NCBI GenBank assembly: GCA_016191305.1 | Contig: JACPOX010000103.1 | Coordinates: 23,268-51,141, forward strand | DNA from: Legionella longbeachae | GTDB taxonomy: Bacteria; Pseudomonadota; Gammaproteobacteria; Legionellales; Legionellaceae | Length of the DNA stretch: 27,874 nt | Direction: 5' to 3' | Shown here: positions 8,180-16,637 of the stretch, piece after piece | Layout: the number at the start of each line of letters is the position of its first letter | Numbering within the stretch: position 1 is the first letter of the stretch | Notes under the pieces: generated by a model | The model's database searches: none | Told to the model about the DNA's origin: nothing | The model's input: the letters and a program-made list of their open reading frames with translations, nothing else | Program-made: the position numbers and the translations under genes

Positions 8180-9479
8180 GCATTAACGCCTCAATCTCAT
8201 CCACATCAACAGGCAATGCGCCAGTTAACACTTCATAACCTGTTTTTGTTACCACTACATCATCTTCAATACGTACACCAATGCCCCGCCAGCGTTTATC
8301 TAATCCAGGAATGTTTGAACTAAGATACAAACCCGGTTCAACAGTTAAAACCATTCCAGGTTCCAGAGGGCGCCATTCATCATTCATTTTATAAAGACCA
8401 CAATCATGAACATCAAGCCCTAACCAATGTCCTGAATTATGCATATAGAACGGCTTATAAGCTTCTTTGGCAAGTAGCTCATCTACATCTCCATGTAAAA
8501 TACCTAATTCACATAAGCCTGCGGTTAAGATCTTTAAAATAATTTGTTGAATTGCATTCCAGGGAAGACCTGGTTTAATCGCTGCAATTCCTGCTTTTTG
8601 AGCCTTCAGTACCAACTCATAAATATTTTTTTGTTCTGGACTAAACTTACCATTAATTGGAAACGTTCTGGTAATATCGGCAGCATAATTTTCATACTCA
8701 CCACCTGCATCAATAAGGACCAAATCACCTCGTTGCAAGGATTTACTGTTTTCAGTGTAATGCAGAACACAAGCATTTTCACCAGAGCCAACAATCGGAT
8801 CATAAGCAACACTTCGACATCCCTGACGACTAAATTCATAAATAAGTTCTGCTTCGATTTGGTATTCATGTTCTAAATATTTACAACGACGCATCGCTTG
8901 CTCATGGGCTTTGACAGAAATGCATGCCGCCCGACACATTAAATCAAGCTCTACATCACTTTTAAATAAACGCATTTCACCTAATATAGGTTCCAAATCG
9001 CTTAATTGATCCGGCACTTTAACGCCACGACGTACTTGACTTTTAAGTGCCACCATGGCTTGCATGATTGTTTTTTCTATTTCGGGATTACGTGCAAATG
9101 CATAATAAATATTTGACTTTCCGTTTAATAATTTCGGCAGCTCTAAAGAGATATCCTCAACTGAAAAAGCTGCTTGCATACCCAACTCAATCAGAGCACC
9201 TTCTTGCCCTAGGCGCTTCCCTGTCCATTGCTCTTCAGCGAGATTACGAGGGCGATTAAATAAAATACTTTGTGGCTCAGAGCCTGCAATAATAACCAAT
9301 AATGCATCCGGCTCATTAAACCCAGTCAAATAATAGAAGTTACTGTCTTGTCGAAAACGAAAATGCGCATCGCCATTGCGCAATGCTTCGTGGGCCGCAG
9401 GAATAATAGCGATACTTCCTTCAGACAGCTTTTGCGCTAATTTTTTTCTTCTTGTTTGATATTCTTTTTGAGAAATCAT
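8172..9479 (-). CDS. pepP: Xaa-Pro aminopeptidase (proline aminopeptidase II)
   Basis: 435 residues, near the usual length of PepP. The C-terminal pita-bread domain shows the dimetal ligands: two Asp in IDAGGEYENYAADITRTF (about 257 and 268), His in GHWLGLDVHDCG (about 351), Glu in GMVLTVEPGLYL and Glu in IGVRIEDDVVV. The N-terminal domain has the PepP-type start (ISQKEYQTRRKKLAQKL). It removes N-terminal residues preceding proline in the cytoplasm with Mn2+ as likely cofactor. It lies 12 bp downstream of ygfB and overlaps ubiH, the same conserved arrangement as in E. coli. Confidence 0.93.
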   Translation of the reverse strand: MISQKEYQTRRKKLAQKLSEGSIAIIPAAHEALRNGDAHFRFRQDSNFYYLTGFNEPDALLVIIAGSEPQSILFNRPRNLAEEQWTGKRLGQEGALIELGMQAAFSVEDISLELPKLLNGKSNIYYAFARNPEIEKTIMQAMVALKSQVRRGVKVPDQLSDLEPILGEMRLFKSDVELDLMCRAACISVKAHEQAMRRCKYLEHEYQIEAELIYEFSRQGCRSVAYDPIVGSGENACVLHYTENSKSLQRGDLVLIDAGGEYENYAADITRTFPINGKFSPEQKNIYELVLKAQKAGIAAIKPGLPWNAIQQIILKILTAGLCELGILHGDVDELLAKEAYKPFYMHNSGHWLGLDVHDCGLYKMNDEWRPLEPGMVLTVEPGLYLSSNIPGLDKRWRGIGVRIEDDVVVTKTGYEVLTGALPVDVDEIEALMRD

Positions 9480-9491
9480 TGCAACATCCTT

Positions 9492-10076
9492 TTAATGAGT
9501 TGTTCCAGTATTACCGCCACGCATTTTTTTATTAGTAATTAAGTCATTATGCAAACGAAGCACTGCCATTCGTGCATATTCACTAACTTCCATTAATGCA
9601 CGTTCATCCTCTTCATCCACATCCAGAGTATCACAATCAAGTTCAGCAAATTCAATAAGATGTTGTAATGCATCTTGTGTTTCTTCATCATAAAACTGAT
9701 CCATACTCACACCAGCCAACGTTAGAGCCTGAGTAAATCCCTCGCACCACTCACTAAAGGCACGTGCGCGTACAAGTAAGGATTCTTCTTCATCAGGAAG
9801 CAGCATCTCAAATTCAAAATCAAAATTGTTAATTTGTTGCTGACTAATGGAAAAAACAGCAAACATCGCTAAAATACCCGTACGGCTAGGCTCATCTTTT
9901 TTGTTATTTAATAAAGCACGTATATATGCTTCGCCTTGATTATCTGCGCCAGCACAAAGATAACCACACATCATTCCATGTAATAAGCTCGCAGAAACTT
10001 GCAATGATAAAATGGTTATAGACGCAGAAAACGCATCATAATCAGGTAAATGCAAATGCTCTCTTTCTTCAGACAT
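9492..10076 (-). CDS. ygfB: YgfB/UPF0149 family protein
   Basis: 194 residues, all-helical and acidic, with the family pattern SASLLHGMMCGYLCAGA near the N-terminus, EWCEGFTQALTLAG in the middle, and an acidic stretch (DVDEEDERALMEVSEYARMAVL) near the C-terminus. The biochemical role in this organism is unknown; a Pseudomonas homologue has been linked to regulation of cell-wall recycling and beta-lactam resistance genes. It is the first gene of the ygfB-pepP-ubiH-ubiI cluster and is divergent from zapA, the same neighbourhood as in E. coli. Confidence 0.88.
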   Translation of the reverse strand: MSEEREHLHLPDYDAFSASITILSLQVSASLLHGMMCGYLCAGADNQGEAYIRALLNNKKDEPSRTGILAMFAVFSISQQQINNFDFEFEMLLPDEEESLLVRARAFSEWCEGFTQALTLAGVSMDQFYDEETQDALQHLIEFAELDCDTLDVDEEDERALMEVSEYARMAVLRLHNDLITNKKMRGGNTGTTH

Positions 10077-10207
10077 ACTTCACTCATTTATAAAAAAATA
10101 ACTCATGATAACTGATTTAACGCGGGCATTCACCCTACTAATTGCTGCTTGCGAGCAAAATTGCTACTATTCATATAGCTCTATGGAATTGCAAAGGCCT
10201 TTTTATT

Positions 10208-10528
10208 ATGAATCAAATGAAATTATGCACTATTAAATTATTAAATAACATTTATGAAATTAAATGCCCTGAGAGTGAAGAAGCCAATTTACTTCTTGCG
10301 GCACAAAAGCTAAATAACCAAATATCCATTAATAAATCGAAGTCAAAACAACTGGATAACTTTCAAGCCTTGTTGCTAGCGGCTCTTGATATCAGTCATG
10401 AATTAGTTTTATGTAAAAACAAACATGCACATCAACAACATCAAGTAACTCAATTTATTAACTCGTTGGAAAACAAAATTAATAAGATGGTTGGTGGTGA
10501 AATGGAACGTTTTCCCGAAATGGAATAA
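10208..10528 (+). CDS. zapA: Cell division protein ZapA
   Basis: 106 residues from ATG at 10208. The frame stays open upstream to 10142 only through a TTG, which would add 22 residues unlike ZapA. The protein has the ZapA pattern: an N-terminal beta segment (KLCTIKLLNNIYEIKCPESEEANLL), the LLAAQKLNNQI helix, LLLAALDISHELV, and a C-terminal coiled-coil ending in KMVGGE. ZapA bundles FtsZ filaments at the division septum. Divergence from ygfB and proximity to 6S RNA repeat the E. coli order, except that a thioredoxin-like gene lies between zapA and 6S RNA. AAAGG (10193-10197) is the only candidate ribosome site and is somewhat far. Confidence 0.85.
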   Translation: MNQMKLCTIKLLNNIYEIKCPESEEANLLLAAQKLNNQISINKSKSKQLDNFQALLLAALDISHELVLCKNKHAHQQHQVTQFINSLENKINKMVGGEMERFPEME

Positions 10529-10536
10529 TTTTTACA

Positions 10537-10574
10537 CTAAATCGTCGAATGATTTAAATCATTCAACGATTTAG
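10537..10574. terminator. Bidirectional hairpin terminator between zapA and the thioredoxin-like gene
   Basis: CTAAATCGT (10537-10545) pairs with ACGATTTAG (10566-10574), and GAATGATTT with AAATCATTC inside it, broken only by one C/A mismatch. AT-rich sequence flanks both sides. It lies exactly between two convergent stops. Confidence 0.75.
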
Positions 10575-10580
10575 CTTTCG

Positions 10581-11135
10581 TTATTTCCATTTTATATTAC
10601 AACCTATGCTCGGCTTTTGCTGTGTACTTATAGGTTTCTCCGCCAGTATATTATCTAATGCATTTTGTAAGTGCGCACCCGTCACTGGTATATTATTTCC
10701 AGGAGTTGATTCATCCAAACATCCGCGATAAACACAAAGTAAATCCTTGTCAAAAATATAGAAATCAGGCGTACATGCCGCTTTATAAACTTTCGCAACT
10801 TCCTGTGTTTCATCATATAAATAGGGGAATGAATAATGACATTGTTCTGCCTCTATCCGCATTTTCGCTGGACCATCTGCAGGGTATTTTTCTACATCAT
10901 TAGAACTAATTGCAATAAATTGAATGCCTTTTTTTTGATAAACCTCTGCTAATGCAACAATCTTAGCCTGTATGTGTTTAACATAAGGACAATGATTTGA
11001 CAAAAACATAATGACCGTTGCTATAGATCCTTTGCTTTTTGCAAGCGAAAGCAATTGATTGCTACGAGTATCGATTAAAGTAAAATCTGACGCCTTACTT
11101 CCCAGTGGAAGCATATTTGATGGGGTTGCTACCAT
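10581..11135 (-). CDS. Thioredoxin-fold (AhpC/TSA-redoxin type) protein
   Basis: 184 residues from ATG at 11135, chosen because AGGAG lies 7 nt upstream; a further in-frame ATG at 11153 has no such site. The sequence is a redoxin: LPLGSKASDFTLIDT near the N-terminus, MFLSNHCPYVKHI with one Cys in the usual CxxC place (C-P-Y-V), an SSNDVEKYPADGP loop, and a conserved tail EQKPSIGCNIKWK-like (QKPSIGCNIKWK). This matches the 'thioredoxin family protein' group with the single active-site Cys plus a C-terminal Cys. Likely a cytoplasmic peroxidase or thiol-redox protein; the substrate is unknown. It faces zapA and lies next to the 6S RNA promoter on the opposite strand. Confidence 0.85.
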   Translation of the reverse strand: MVATPSNMLPLGSKASDFTLIDTRSNQLLSLAKSKGSIATVIMFLSNHCPYVKHIQAKIVALAEVYQKKGIQFIAISSNDVEKYPADGPAKMRIEAEQCHYSFPYLYDETQEVAKVYKAACTPDFYIFDKDLLCVYRGCLDESTPGNNIPVTGAHLQNALDNILAEKPISTQQKPSIGCNIKWK

Positions 11136-11160
11136 ATAAAAACTCCTGATCATTAAAGCT

Positions 11161-11166
11161 TATAAT
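11161..11166 (+). promoter_or_regulatory. -10 element of the 6S RNA promoter
   Basis: A perfect TATAAT sits about 7 nt before the predicted 5' end of 6S RNA (about 11173). No convincing -35 is seen at 16-18 bp spacing. It lies 26 bp from the oppositely oriented thioredoxin-like start. Confidence 0.6.
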
Positions 11167-11172
11167 CGAACT

Positions 11173-11330
11173 AACCCGATAGCTAGTGATTTTAGAACCA
11201 ATGCTAACAGCATGGGAAGCATCCTGAAATCGGCGTTGTGCAAGCCCACCTTGTAGTGGGAAGCCTGAACCGATTCAACCGCCACCCACTTGAACCTCAG
11301 GGTTCATAATCCATGTCTGTCGGGCTACAC
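11173..11330 (+). ncRNA. ssrS: 6S RNA
   Basis: About 158 nt. The closing stem is CCCGATAG near the 5' end (11175-11182) with CTGTCGGG near the 3' end (11317-11324), paired with one G-U. The 3' half contains CACTTGAACCTCAGGGTTCA, closely matching the conserved CACCTTGAACCAAGGGTTCA segment of E. coli 6S RNA, and the middle has self-complementary segments (GCCCACCTTGTAGTGGG) around the open promoter-mimic bubble. 6S RNA binds RNA polymerase-sigma70 and down-regulates it in stationary phase; in Legionella pneumophila it has been linked to intracellular growth. Its 3' end meets or overlaps the 3' end of uvrB on the other strand. Confidence 0.9.
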
Positions 11331-13251
11331 TTTCATTAGTTGTTCTTTTAATAAAAGATACTCATCTCTAACCTTGGCTGCAGCTTCAAATTCCATATTT
11401 TTTGCATGTAAATACATTTGTTTTTCCAAAGTATTAATATGTTTGACTAATTCCTGGGTAGACCATTGAAGATATTCGGGAGTCTTCTCTGCAACAGCAT
11501 CCTTACGTTTCCCATAATACGCCCCCTCCATGATATCATGTATGGATTTATTAATGCTCTTGGGTGTAATTCCGTGGGCTTCATTAAACGCTTTTTGCTT
11601 TTCTCGTCTTCGGTCGGTTTCATCCAGAGCTCGTTGCATCGAGCCAGTAATTTTATCGGCATAAAGGATAGCTCGTCCTTTCATGTTACGCGCGGCACGC
11701 CCTATAGTCTGGATTAAGGAGCGTTCGGAACGTAAAAATCCTTCTTTATCTGCATCAAGTATGGCGACCAAAGCAACTTCAGGCATATCCAAACCCTCTC
11801 GCAATAAATTAATCCCGACTAAAACATCAAATACTCCCAACCGTAAATCACGAATAATTTCTACCCGTTCTACTGTATCTATATCGGAATGCAAATAACG
11901 CACTTTAATACCGCGCTTGTTGTTGGGTTACCAAGCGAATTTCCGACATTAGATCATCAACTTGTGTACGTACTGGCCGAATTTCTACTTGTGGATCTAC
12001 CAAACCAGTTGGTCGTACTACCTGTTCTGCTATATTATCTGCATGTTCTTGCTCATAGGTACCGGGGGTTGCTGAAACATAAATAGTTTGCGGAGAACGT
12101 CCTTCAAACTCTTCAAAGCGTAAAGGTCTATTATCCAGAGCCGAAGGAAGTCTGAAACCATATTGAACCAAGGTTTCCTTACGTGATCTATCCCCTCGAT
12201 ACATTCCACCAATTTGCGGTACGGTTACATGCGATTCATCAATTATTAATAAGGCTTCTTCTGGCAGGTAATCAAATAAAGTGGGGGGTGCTTCCCCAGC
12301 TTCACGCGCAGATAAATAACGAGAATAATTTTCAATACCTGAGCAATAGCCAAGTTCTAGCATCATTTCAATATCAAAACACGTGCGTTGCTCCAAACGT
12401 TGGGCTTCGACTAATTTATTTTGTGCTTTAAAGTCTGCTAAACGTACTTGTAATTCTTCTTTTACCCAATCAATTGTTTGCAAAATACGCTCTCGGGGCG
12501 TCACATAATGAGTTTTTGGGAAAATAGTAACTCGCGGTAAGCGACGTAAAATTTCGCCTGTTAATGGATCAAATTGAGCAAGGTTCTCCACCTCTTCATC
12601 AAATAATTCAATGCGTATCGCTTCTTTTTCAGCATCAGCAGGAAAAATATCAATGACATCCCCATGCACCCGAAACTGACCACGTTCTAAGGATAAGTTG
12701 CTTCTCGTGTATTGCATTTCAGCAAGTCGTCTTAAAATTTTACGCTGATCGGATTGTTCTCCACGGGAAAGATGTAATACCATACGCAAATAGGAGTCAG
12801 GATCACCTAAGCCATATATTGCAGAAACCGTTGCGACAATAATCGCATCTTTGCGTTCAATTAAGGCTTTGGTTGCAGACAAACGCATCTGCTCGATGTG
12901 CTCATTGATGGATGAATCTTTTTCTATAAAAGTATCCGAAGAGGGTACATAAGCTTCTGGCTGATAATAATCATAGTAGGAAACAAAATATTCCACTGCA
13001 TTATCAGGAAAATAGGATTTAAATTCGCCATAAAGTTGTGCGGCAAGTGTTTTGTTGGGTGCCATAATCAAAGTAGGTCTGCGCATCGCTTGTATGACAT
13101 GCGCTATAGTAAAAGTCTTACCTGATCCAGTAACCCCCAAAAGAGTTTGTTTGGATAGGCCTGATTTCAAGCCATCAATTAAAGAGGCTATGGCGGTCGG
13201 CTGGTCACCCGCGGGCTGGTAATTGGAATAAATTTTAAATAAATCTTTCAT
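11325..13251 (-). pseudogene. uvrB: Excinuclease ABC subunit B, broken by an internal frameshifting deletion
   Basis: Two frames cover uvrB. The first runs from ATG at 13251 ([18 protein letters not shown], the normal UvrB start) through Walker A (GVTGSGKT), the beta-hairpin region ([13 protein letters not shown]) and the DESH box (LLIIDESH), then ends after [11 protein letters not shown] with a stop. The second (to 11325) resumes in another frame with [16 protein letters not shown], then GRAARN (motif VI) and the C-terminal UVR coiled-coil. Intact UvrB has about 21 residues here ([21 protein letters not shown] in E. coli), so about 65 nt are missing at about 11910-11916 and the frame is lost. 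As written, no full-length UvrB can be made, and even a frameshift would not restore that segment. Start ATG chosen by family length; the preceding ATGs up to 13299 are extra. Confidence 0.9.
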
Positions 13252-13280
13252 ATCTTGAGTATATCTCATAGGAGCAATAA

Positions 13281-14459
13281 ATGGATATCGCATTGGCAAA
13301 ACGCTTGCAAAAAGTTAAACCTTCACCTACGCTGGCTGTGGCAGCAAAAGCCACCCAAATGCGTGCACAAGGGTTTGACGTCATTAATCTAGGTACAGGT
13401 GAACCAGATTTTGACACACCAAATTACATCAAAGAGGCAGCTATCGCCGCAATCAATAAAGGATACACCAAATATACCGCGGTGGATGGCATCCCTGAGT
13501 TAAAAGAAGCAATTAAGAATAAATTCAAAAATGATAATGGCCTTGATTATCAGCTCAACCAGATTTTAGTTTCTGTTGGAGGCAAACAAAGCTGTTACAA
13601 TCTCTGTCAAGCATTACTTAATCCTGGGGATGAAGTCATTATTCCTGCTCCTTATTGGGTTTCTTATCCTGATATGGTCTTATTAGCCGAAGCAATTCCA
13701 GTGATTATTTCAACAACACCCGCTCAACGTTATAAGATCAATGCTCAGCAATTAGAAGAAGCTATCACACCAAAGACTCGATTGATTTTTTTGAATAGCC
13801 CATCCAACCCATCAGGGGTAGCTTATACTTTGGAGGAATTAAAAGCTCTGGGTGCAGTATTGATAAAACACCCCCAGATTATTGTTGCTACTGATGATAT
13901 GTATGAGCATATTCTTTGGAGCCAGCCTTTTGTGAATATTCTTAATGCATGCCCAGAATTATACGACAGAACCATAGTGCTCAATGGAGTCTCCAAAGCT
14001 TATGCTATGACTGGCTGGCGCATTGGCTACGCTGCAGGCCCCAGCCCATTAATGAATGCGATGAAAACCATTCAATCTCAATCCACTTCTAACCCTTGTT
14101 CTATAGCTCAACGAGCTGCTGTTGCTGCATTAACTGGTGGCAAAGAAAGTGTTATGGAAATGGTAAAAGCATTCCATCAAAGACATGATTTCGTAGCTTC
14201 CAAATTACATGAGATCCCTGGAGTAGAAGTCATTCCAGCAGACGGAACGTTTTATATTTTTCCCAGTGTACAAGCTATCATAGAAAAACGAGGCTACGCC
14301 AATGACCTAGAGTTTTCTGAAAAACTGTTAACTGAAGTAGGGGTTGCATTGGTACCAGGATCGGCTTTTGGCAACGAAGGCTGCATTCGTTTGTCATTTG
14401 CAACCAGTATGGAAATATTACAAGATGCATTAAATCGATTACTACGTTTTTGCAGTTAA
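13281..14459 (+). CDS. aatA: Aspartate aminotransferase (class I, PLP-dependent)
   Basis: 392 residues. It has the fold-type I signatures: [13 protein letters not shown] at the start (substrate/arm region), the NSPSNPSG loop binding [12 protein letters not shown], the PLP-lysine motif [16 protein letters not shown], and the C-terminal IRLSF arginine motif that binds the substrate carboxylate. It would interconvert aspartate and 2-oxoglutarate with oxaloacetate and glutamate in the cytoplasm. The start is supported by AGGAG 6 nt upstream (13270-13274). It is divergent from uvrB with only 29 bp between the starts, so promoters must reach into the coding regions. Confidence 0.92.
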   Translation: MDIALAKRLQKVKPSPTLAVAAKATQMRAQGFDVINLGTGEPDFDTPNYIKEAAIAAINKGYTKYTAVDGIPELKEAIKNKFKNDNGLDYQLNQILVSVGGKQSCYNLCQALLNPGDEVIIPAPYWVSYPDMVLLAEAIPVIISTTPAQRYKINAQQLEEAITPKTRLIFLNSPSNPSGVAYTLEELKALGAVLIKHPQIIVATDDMYEHILWSQPFVNILNACPELYDRTIVLNGVSKAYAMTGWRIGYAAGPSPLMNAMKTIQSQSTSNPCSIAQRAAVAALTGGKESVMEMVKAFHQRHDFVASKLHEIPGVEVIPADGTFYIFPSVQAIIEKRGYANDLEFSEKLLTEVGVALVPGSAFGNEGCIRLSFATSMEILQDALNRLLRFCS

Positions 14460-14477
14460 ATCGCATCCACTTGAGCT

Positions 14478-14510
14478 GTAGCCTAGACTTCTCAGACTTC
14501 CCCAGGCTAC
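14478..14510 (+). terminator. Weak hairpin after the aspartate aminotransferase gene
   Basis: GTAGCCT (14478-14484) pairs with AGGCTAC (14504-14510) with a 19-nt loop; only a modest T-rich run follows (ATCATTTT). A terminator is possible but weak. Confidence 0.35.
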
Positions 14511-14607
14511 ACACTCATCATTTTAACTAAAATGCGCCTAACTTAATGTTTTAATCCTGTAAAAAGGCAAAGAACTAGATAAATTAAAAAATTATGAACA
14601 AATATAC

Positions 14608-14636
14608 TTGACCCTTACTCAGAATCGTTTTAAGAT
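14608..14636 (+). promoter_or_regulatory. tRNA-Asn promoter
   Basis: TTGACC (14608-14613) and TAAGAT (14631-14636) with exactly 17 bp between. The transcription start is predicted near 14643, a few bases before the tRNA. Confidence 0.7.
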
Positions 14637-14647
14637 TCCGACCCTAT

Positions 14648-14723
14648 TCCCCGGTAGCTCAGTCGGTAGAGCGGATGACTGTTAATCATTAGGTCGGCGG
14701 TTCGAGCCCGTCCCGGGGAGCCA
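14648..14723 (+). tRNA. tRNA-Asn (anticodon GTT)
   Basis: 76 nt ending in an encoded CCA. The acceptor stem is TCCCCGG with CCGGGGA, the discriminator is G, the anticodon loop is CTGTTAA with GTT at 14681-14683, and the T-arm contains GGTTCGAGCCC. Its 3' end marks the boundary between conserved genes on the left and accessory genes on the right, so it is the likely attachment site for an integrated element. Confidence 0.97.
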
Positions 14724-14894
14724 TATCCCATAAGGCTTCTAGCTCGACTTATCAAAAAATCAAATTTTACGTGTCGAATATGTGTCGAAGTTTCAACTGA
14801 GTCCTAAAGAAAAAAACGGGTCTCTTGACGCTCCTCTCTAAGAATCTTGTAATGCAGTAAGAGTAGATATCTTACAAATTATTGTGCGAGCTAA
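14724..14894. other. Island edge with an 8-bp direct repeat
   Basis: No gene. GTGTCGAA occurs at 14771-14778 and again at 14782-14789, 11 bp apart (about one helical turn), just inside the presumed left end of the island. This could be a binding site for a regulator or excision factor. Confidence 0.35.
14825..14853 (+). promoter_or_regulatory. Candidate promoter of the 239-residue membrane protein gene
   Basis: TTGACG (14825-14830), 17 bp, TGTAAT (14848-14853). Well placed about 38 nt before the start codon at 14898. Confidence 0.55.
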
Positions 14895-14897
14895 TTG

Positions 14898-15617
14898 ATG
14901 AATAAGTTAACTTTAAATTATGAAGACTTTATTGACGTCGACTACCATTGCAATAAAATTAAAAGACACGCCCTAAAGATAAGAAACGAATACGCCCCCA
15001 TTGCTGACACAGTTCAATATTTACATTCTCTATTTGATTTCTTTTTGGATGATATAGGAAACGTTGCCAATGAAATCTATGAAAAGATTCTCCATGAATT
15101 AGACAAAGGCTCTATTAAATTTACTAAATCAGAATTAAAAACTTGTATTAGTAATGGCACGCAACGATTTATTGCACTCTATGAAAGTATTATTAAGGGC
15201 TATAACCTTGGTGGGATGTTCAGAGAACATGATAAATTTTCTGAGGATCTCACCACTTTCAAACTTCGTGCCCAACAACAGTCAAAAGTACAGAGTGAAT
15301 CTATATGTTCTAAGCATACCAACTTCTTAAAAAAGAAACGCCGTGAAAACTGGAATTCTTGGGCAACGATAATAGCAGCGATTATGAGCACTGCTGGTGT
15401 GGTTATTGGGCTGATGAGTTATATCTTATCAAAATCACCAGTTATTCAACCCGAGTCAATAAAAACTAAGACCAGCACAATAACAATGCCGACTGAATTT
15501 AAACGATGTAATAAACCTACTAAAAAAATGTTTTCTGAGGCATCACTTTTTCGCAAATATCACTTTTTAATTAAATTTTATAAGCAGTCTGTCATATCCT
15601 TAGAAGATGTAATATGA
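14898..15617 (+). CDS. Membrane-anchored protein of unknown function
   Basis: 239 residues from ATG at 14898 (a TTG one codon earlier is also possible). The N-terminal 150 residues are charged and helical. One clear transmembrane segment lies at about residues 157-180 (ATIIAAIMSTAGVVIGLMSYIL), flanked by a KKKRRENWNS basic patch, and is followed by a 60-residue tail without obvious motifs. The pattern suggests a single-pass protein with a soluble N-terminal domain. I do not recognise the family. It is the first gene inside the island and converges with the coiled-coil gene at 15659, so it is probably not part of that operon. Confidence 0.55.
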   Translation: MNKLTLNYEDFIDVDYHCNKIKRHALKIRNEYAPIADTVQYLHSLFDFFLDDIGNVANEIYEKILHELDKGSIKFTKSELKTCISNGTQRFIALYESIIKGYNLGGMFREHDKFSEDLTTFKLRAQQQSKVQSESICSKHTNFLKKKRRENWNSWATIIAAIMSTAGVVIGLMSYILSKSPVIQPESIKTKTSTITMPTEFKRCNKPTKKMFSEASLFRKYHFLIKFYKQSVISLEDVI

Positions 15618-15658
15618 CATCTACTATTGTGCTCTCATGGTAAGTTCACTTCTGCTTT

Positions 15659-16573
15659 TCAAGACATTAATGTTTCACGGTAATTTTTTAACGCTACTTG
15701 AAAGTCTTCAGGCATTTTATCCAAGTATTGTTGAATATATGTATCGCAAGTGAGAAGGCTGGATAGATTATTAGCATATTGTAGATTTAAACAATGCTTT
15801 AAAAGATCAGGATTATTTTTGACCATTTCTCTTAGCAATTCATTACCTGGCTCATTTGAGCGCAATTCGTCCAATATATTTGGGGGTATTTTTCCTTCAA
15901 ATTTTATTTTTGCATGTAATTTGTTTTTGATTAATGGGGCTATTGTTTCATTCCAATTTGCATTTGCAGTTTCAAGGGAATGCAACGCTTCTGGCGAAGA
16001 AATCTTTTTTAAAATAGCCAATTTTTGGTCAGAAAGTAATTGAAGCTCATTACATCTTTTCTCCCAAAAATTCCTTTCATCAGCACTCAGTTCTTCATAT
16101 ACTGATTTCAAGGAGGCATCTTCAATCATGTCTAAACCTTCTCTATATTGATCAAAAAATTCTATCGCCAATATCCCATGACTTTCTTCCAAATTATCTT
16201 TTTCGTTCTCTGCTGCGCTAAGTTGTGCTAATAATGATGATAAGTACTGTGAGTGTGAGATGTATTGATCTTCATACGTCTTGTTAGCTATTTCCAATTT
16301 GTTATCATGATGCTCCACCACTTGTTCTGCTTTTTCAAGCTTTGCTTTTAATTCACTTAGTTCGGCTTCGTGTTGTACTAGTAAAACAGATAATTCTTGT
16401 GGATCTGATGCACCATATTCAGCCTCTAATTCTCTATTATGCTGCTGGATATCTTTTTTTGCTTTTTTAAGCTTCGCCTTTAAGATAATTGCCTTAAATT
16501 CAAAGAATGGTAGCATAATAATTTCTAAAAAAATCTCTTTTACAAACACCAATATAGCTATGAATTTTTTCAT
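15659..16573 (-). CDS. Membrane-anchored coiled-coil protein of unknown function, possible partner of the helicase-nuclease
   Basis: 304 residues. The first ~30 residues are hydrophobic (IAILVFVKEIFLEIIMLPFFEF), then a strongly heptad-like coiled coil runs from about residue 32 to 140, rich in Lys, Glu, Ala and Leu (LKAKLEKAEQVVEHHDNKLE). The remaining C-terminal part is helical, with the pattern LRSNEPGNELLREMVKNNPDLLKHC. No enzymatic motif is visible. AAGG precedes the ATG. It lies 64 bp downstream of the large helicase gene on the same strand, so the two could be an operon. Function unknown. Confidence 0.6.
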   Translation of the reverse strand: MKKFIAILVFVKEIFLEIIMLPFFEFKAIILKAKLKKAKKDIQQHNRELEAEYGASDPQELSVLLVQHEAELSELKAKLEKAEQVVEHHDNKLEIANKTYEDQYISHSQYLSSLLAQLSAAENEKDNLEESHGILAIEFFDQYREGLDMIEDASLKSVYEELSADERNFWEKRCNELQLLSDQKLAILKKISSPEALHSLETANANWNETIAPLIKNKLHAKIKFEGKIPPNILDELRSNEPGNELLREMVKNNPDLLKHCLNLQYANNLSSLLTCDTYIQQYLDKMPEDFQVALKNYRETLMS

Positions 16574-16637
16574 TTTTAAACCTTAATTATTGATAACGCC
16601 TCCCTGATATTTATTATTTTGAAATATGAACAACTAC

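Noticed and set aside
8544..8876. Plus-strand frame inside pepP
   Set aside because: It is antisense to the conserved metal-ligand region of pepP, with no protein family features.
11885..11930. Programmed frameshift as an explanation for split uvrB
   Set aside because: No slippery sequence at the junction, and a frameshift would not replace the missing ~21 residues of a helicase motif.
14724..14894. Integrase remnant next to tRNA-Asn
   Set aside because: No recombinase-like residues in any frame of this short stretch.
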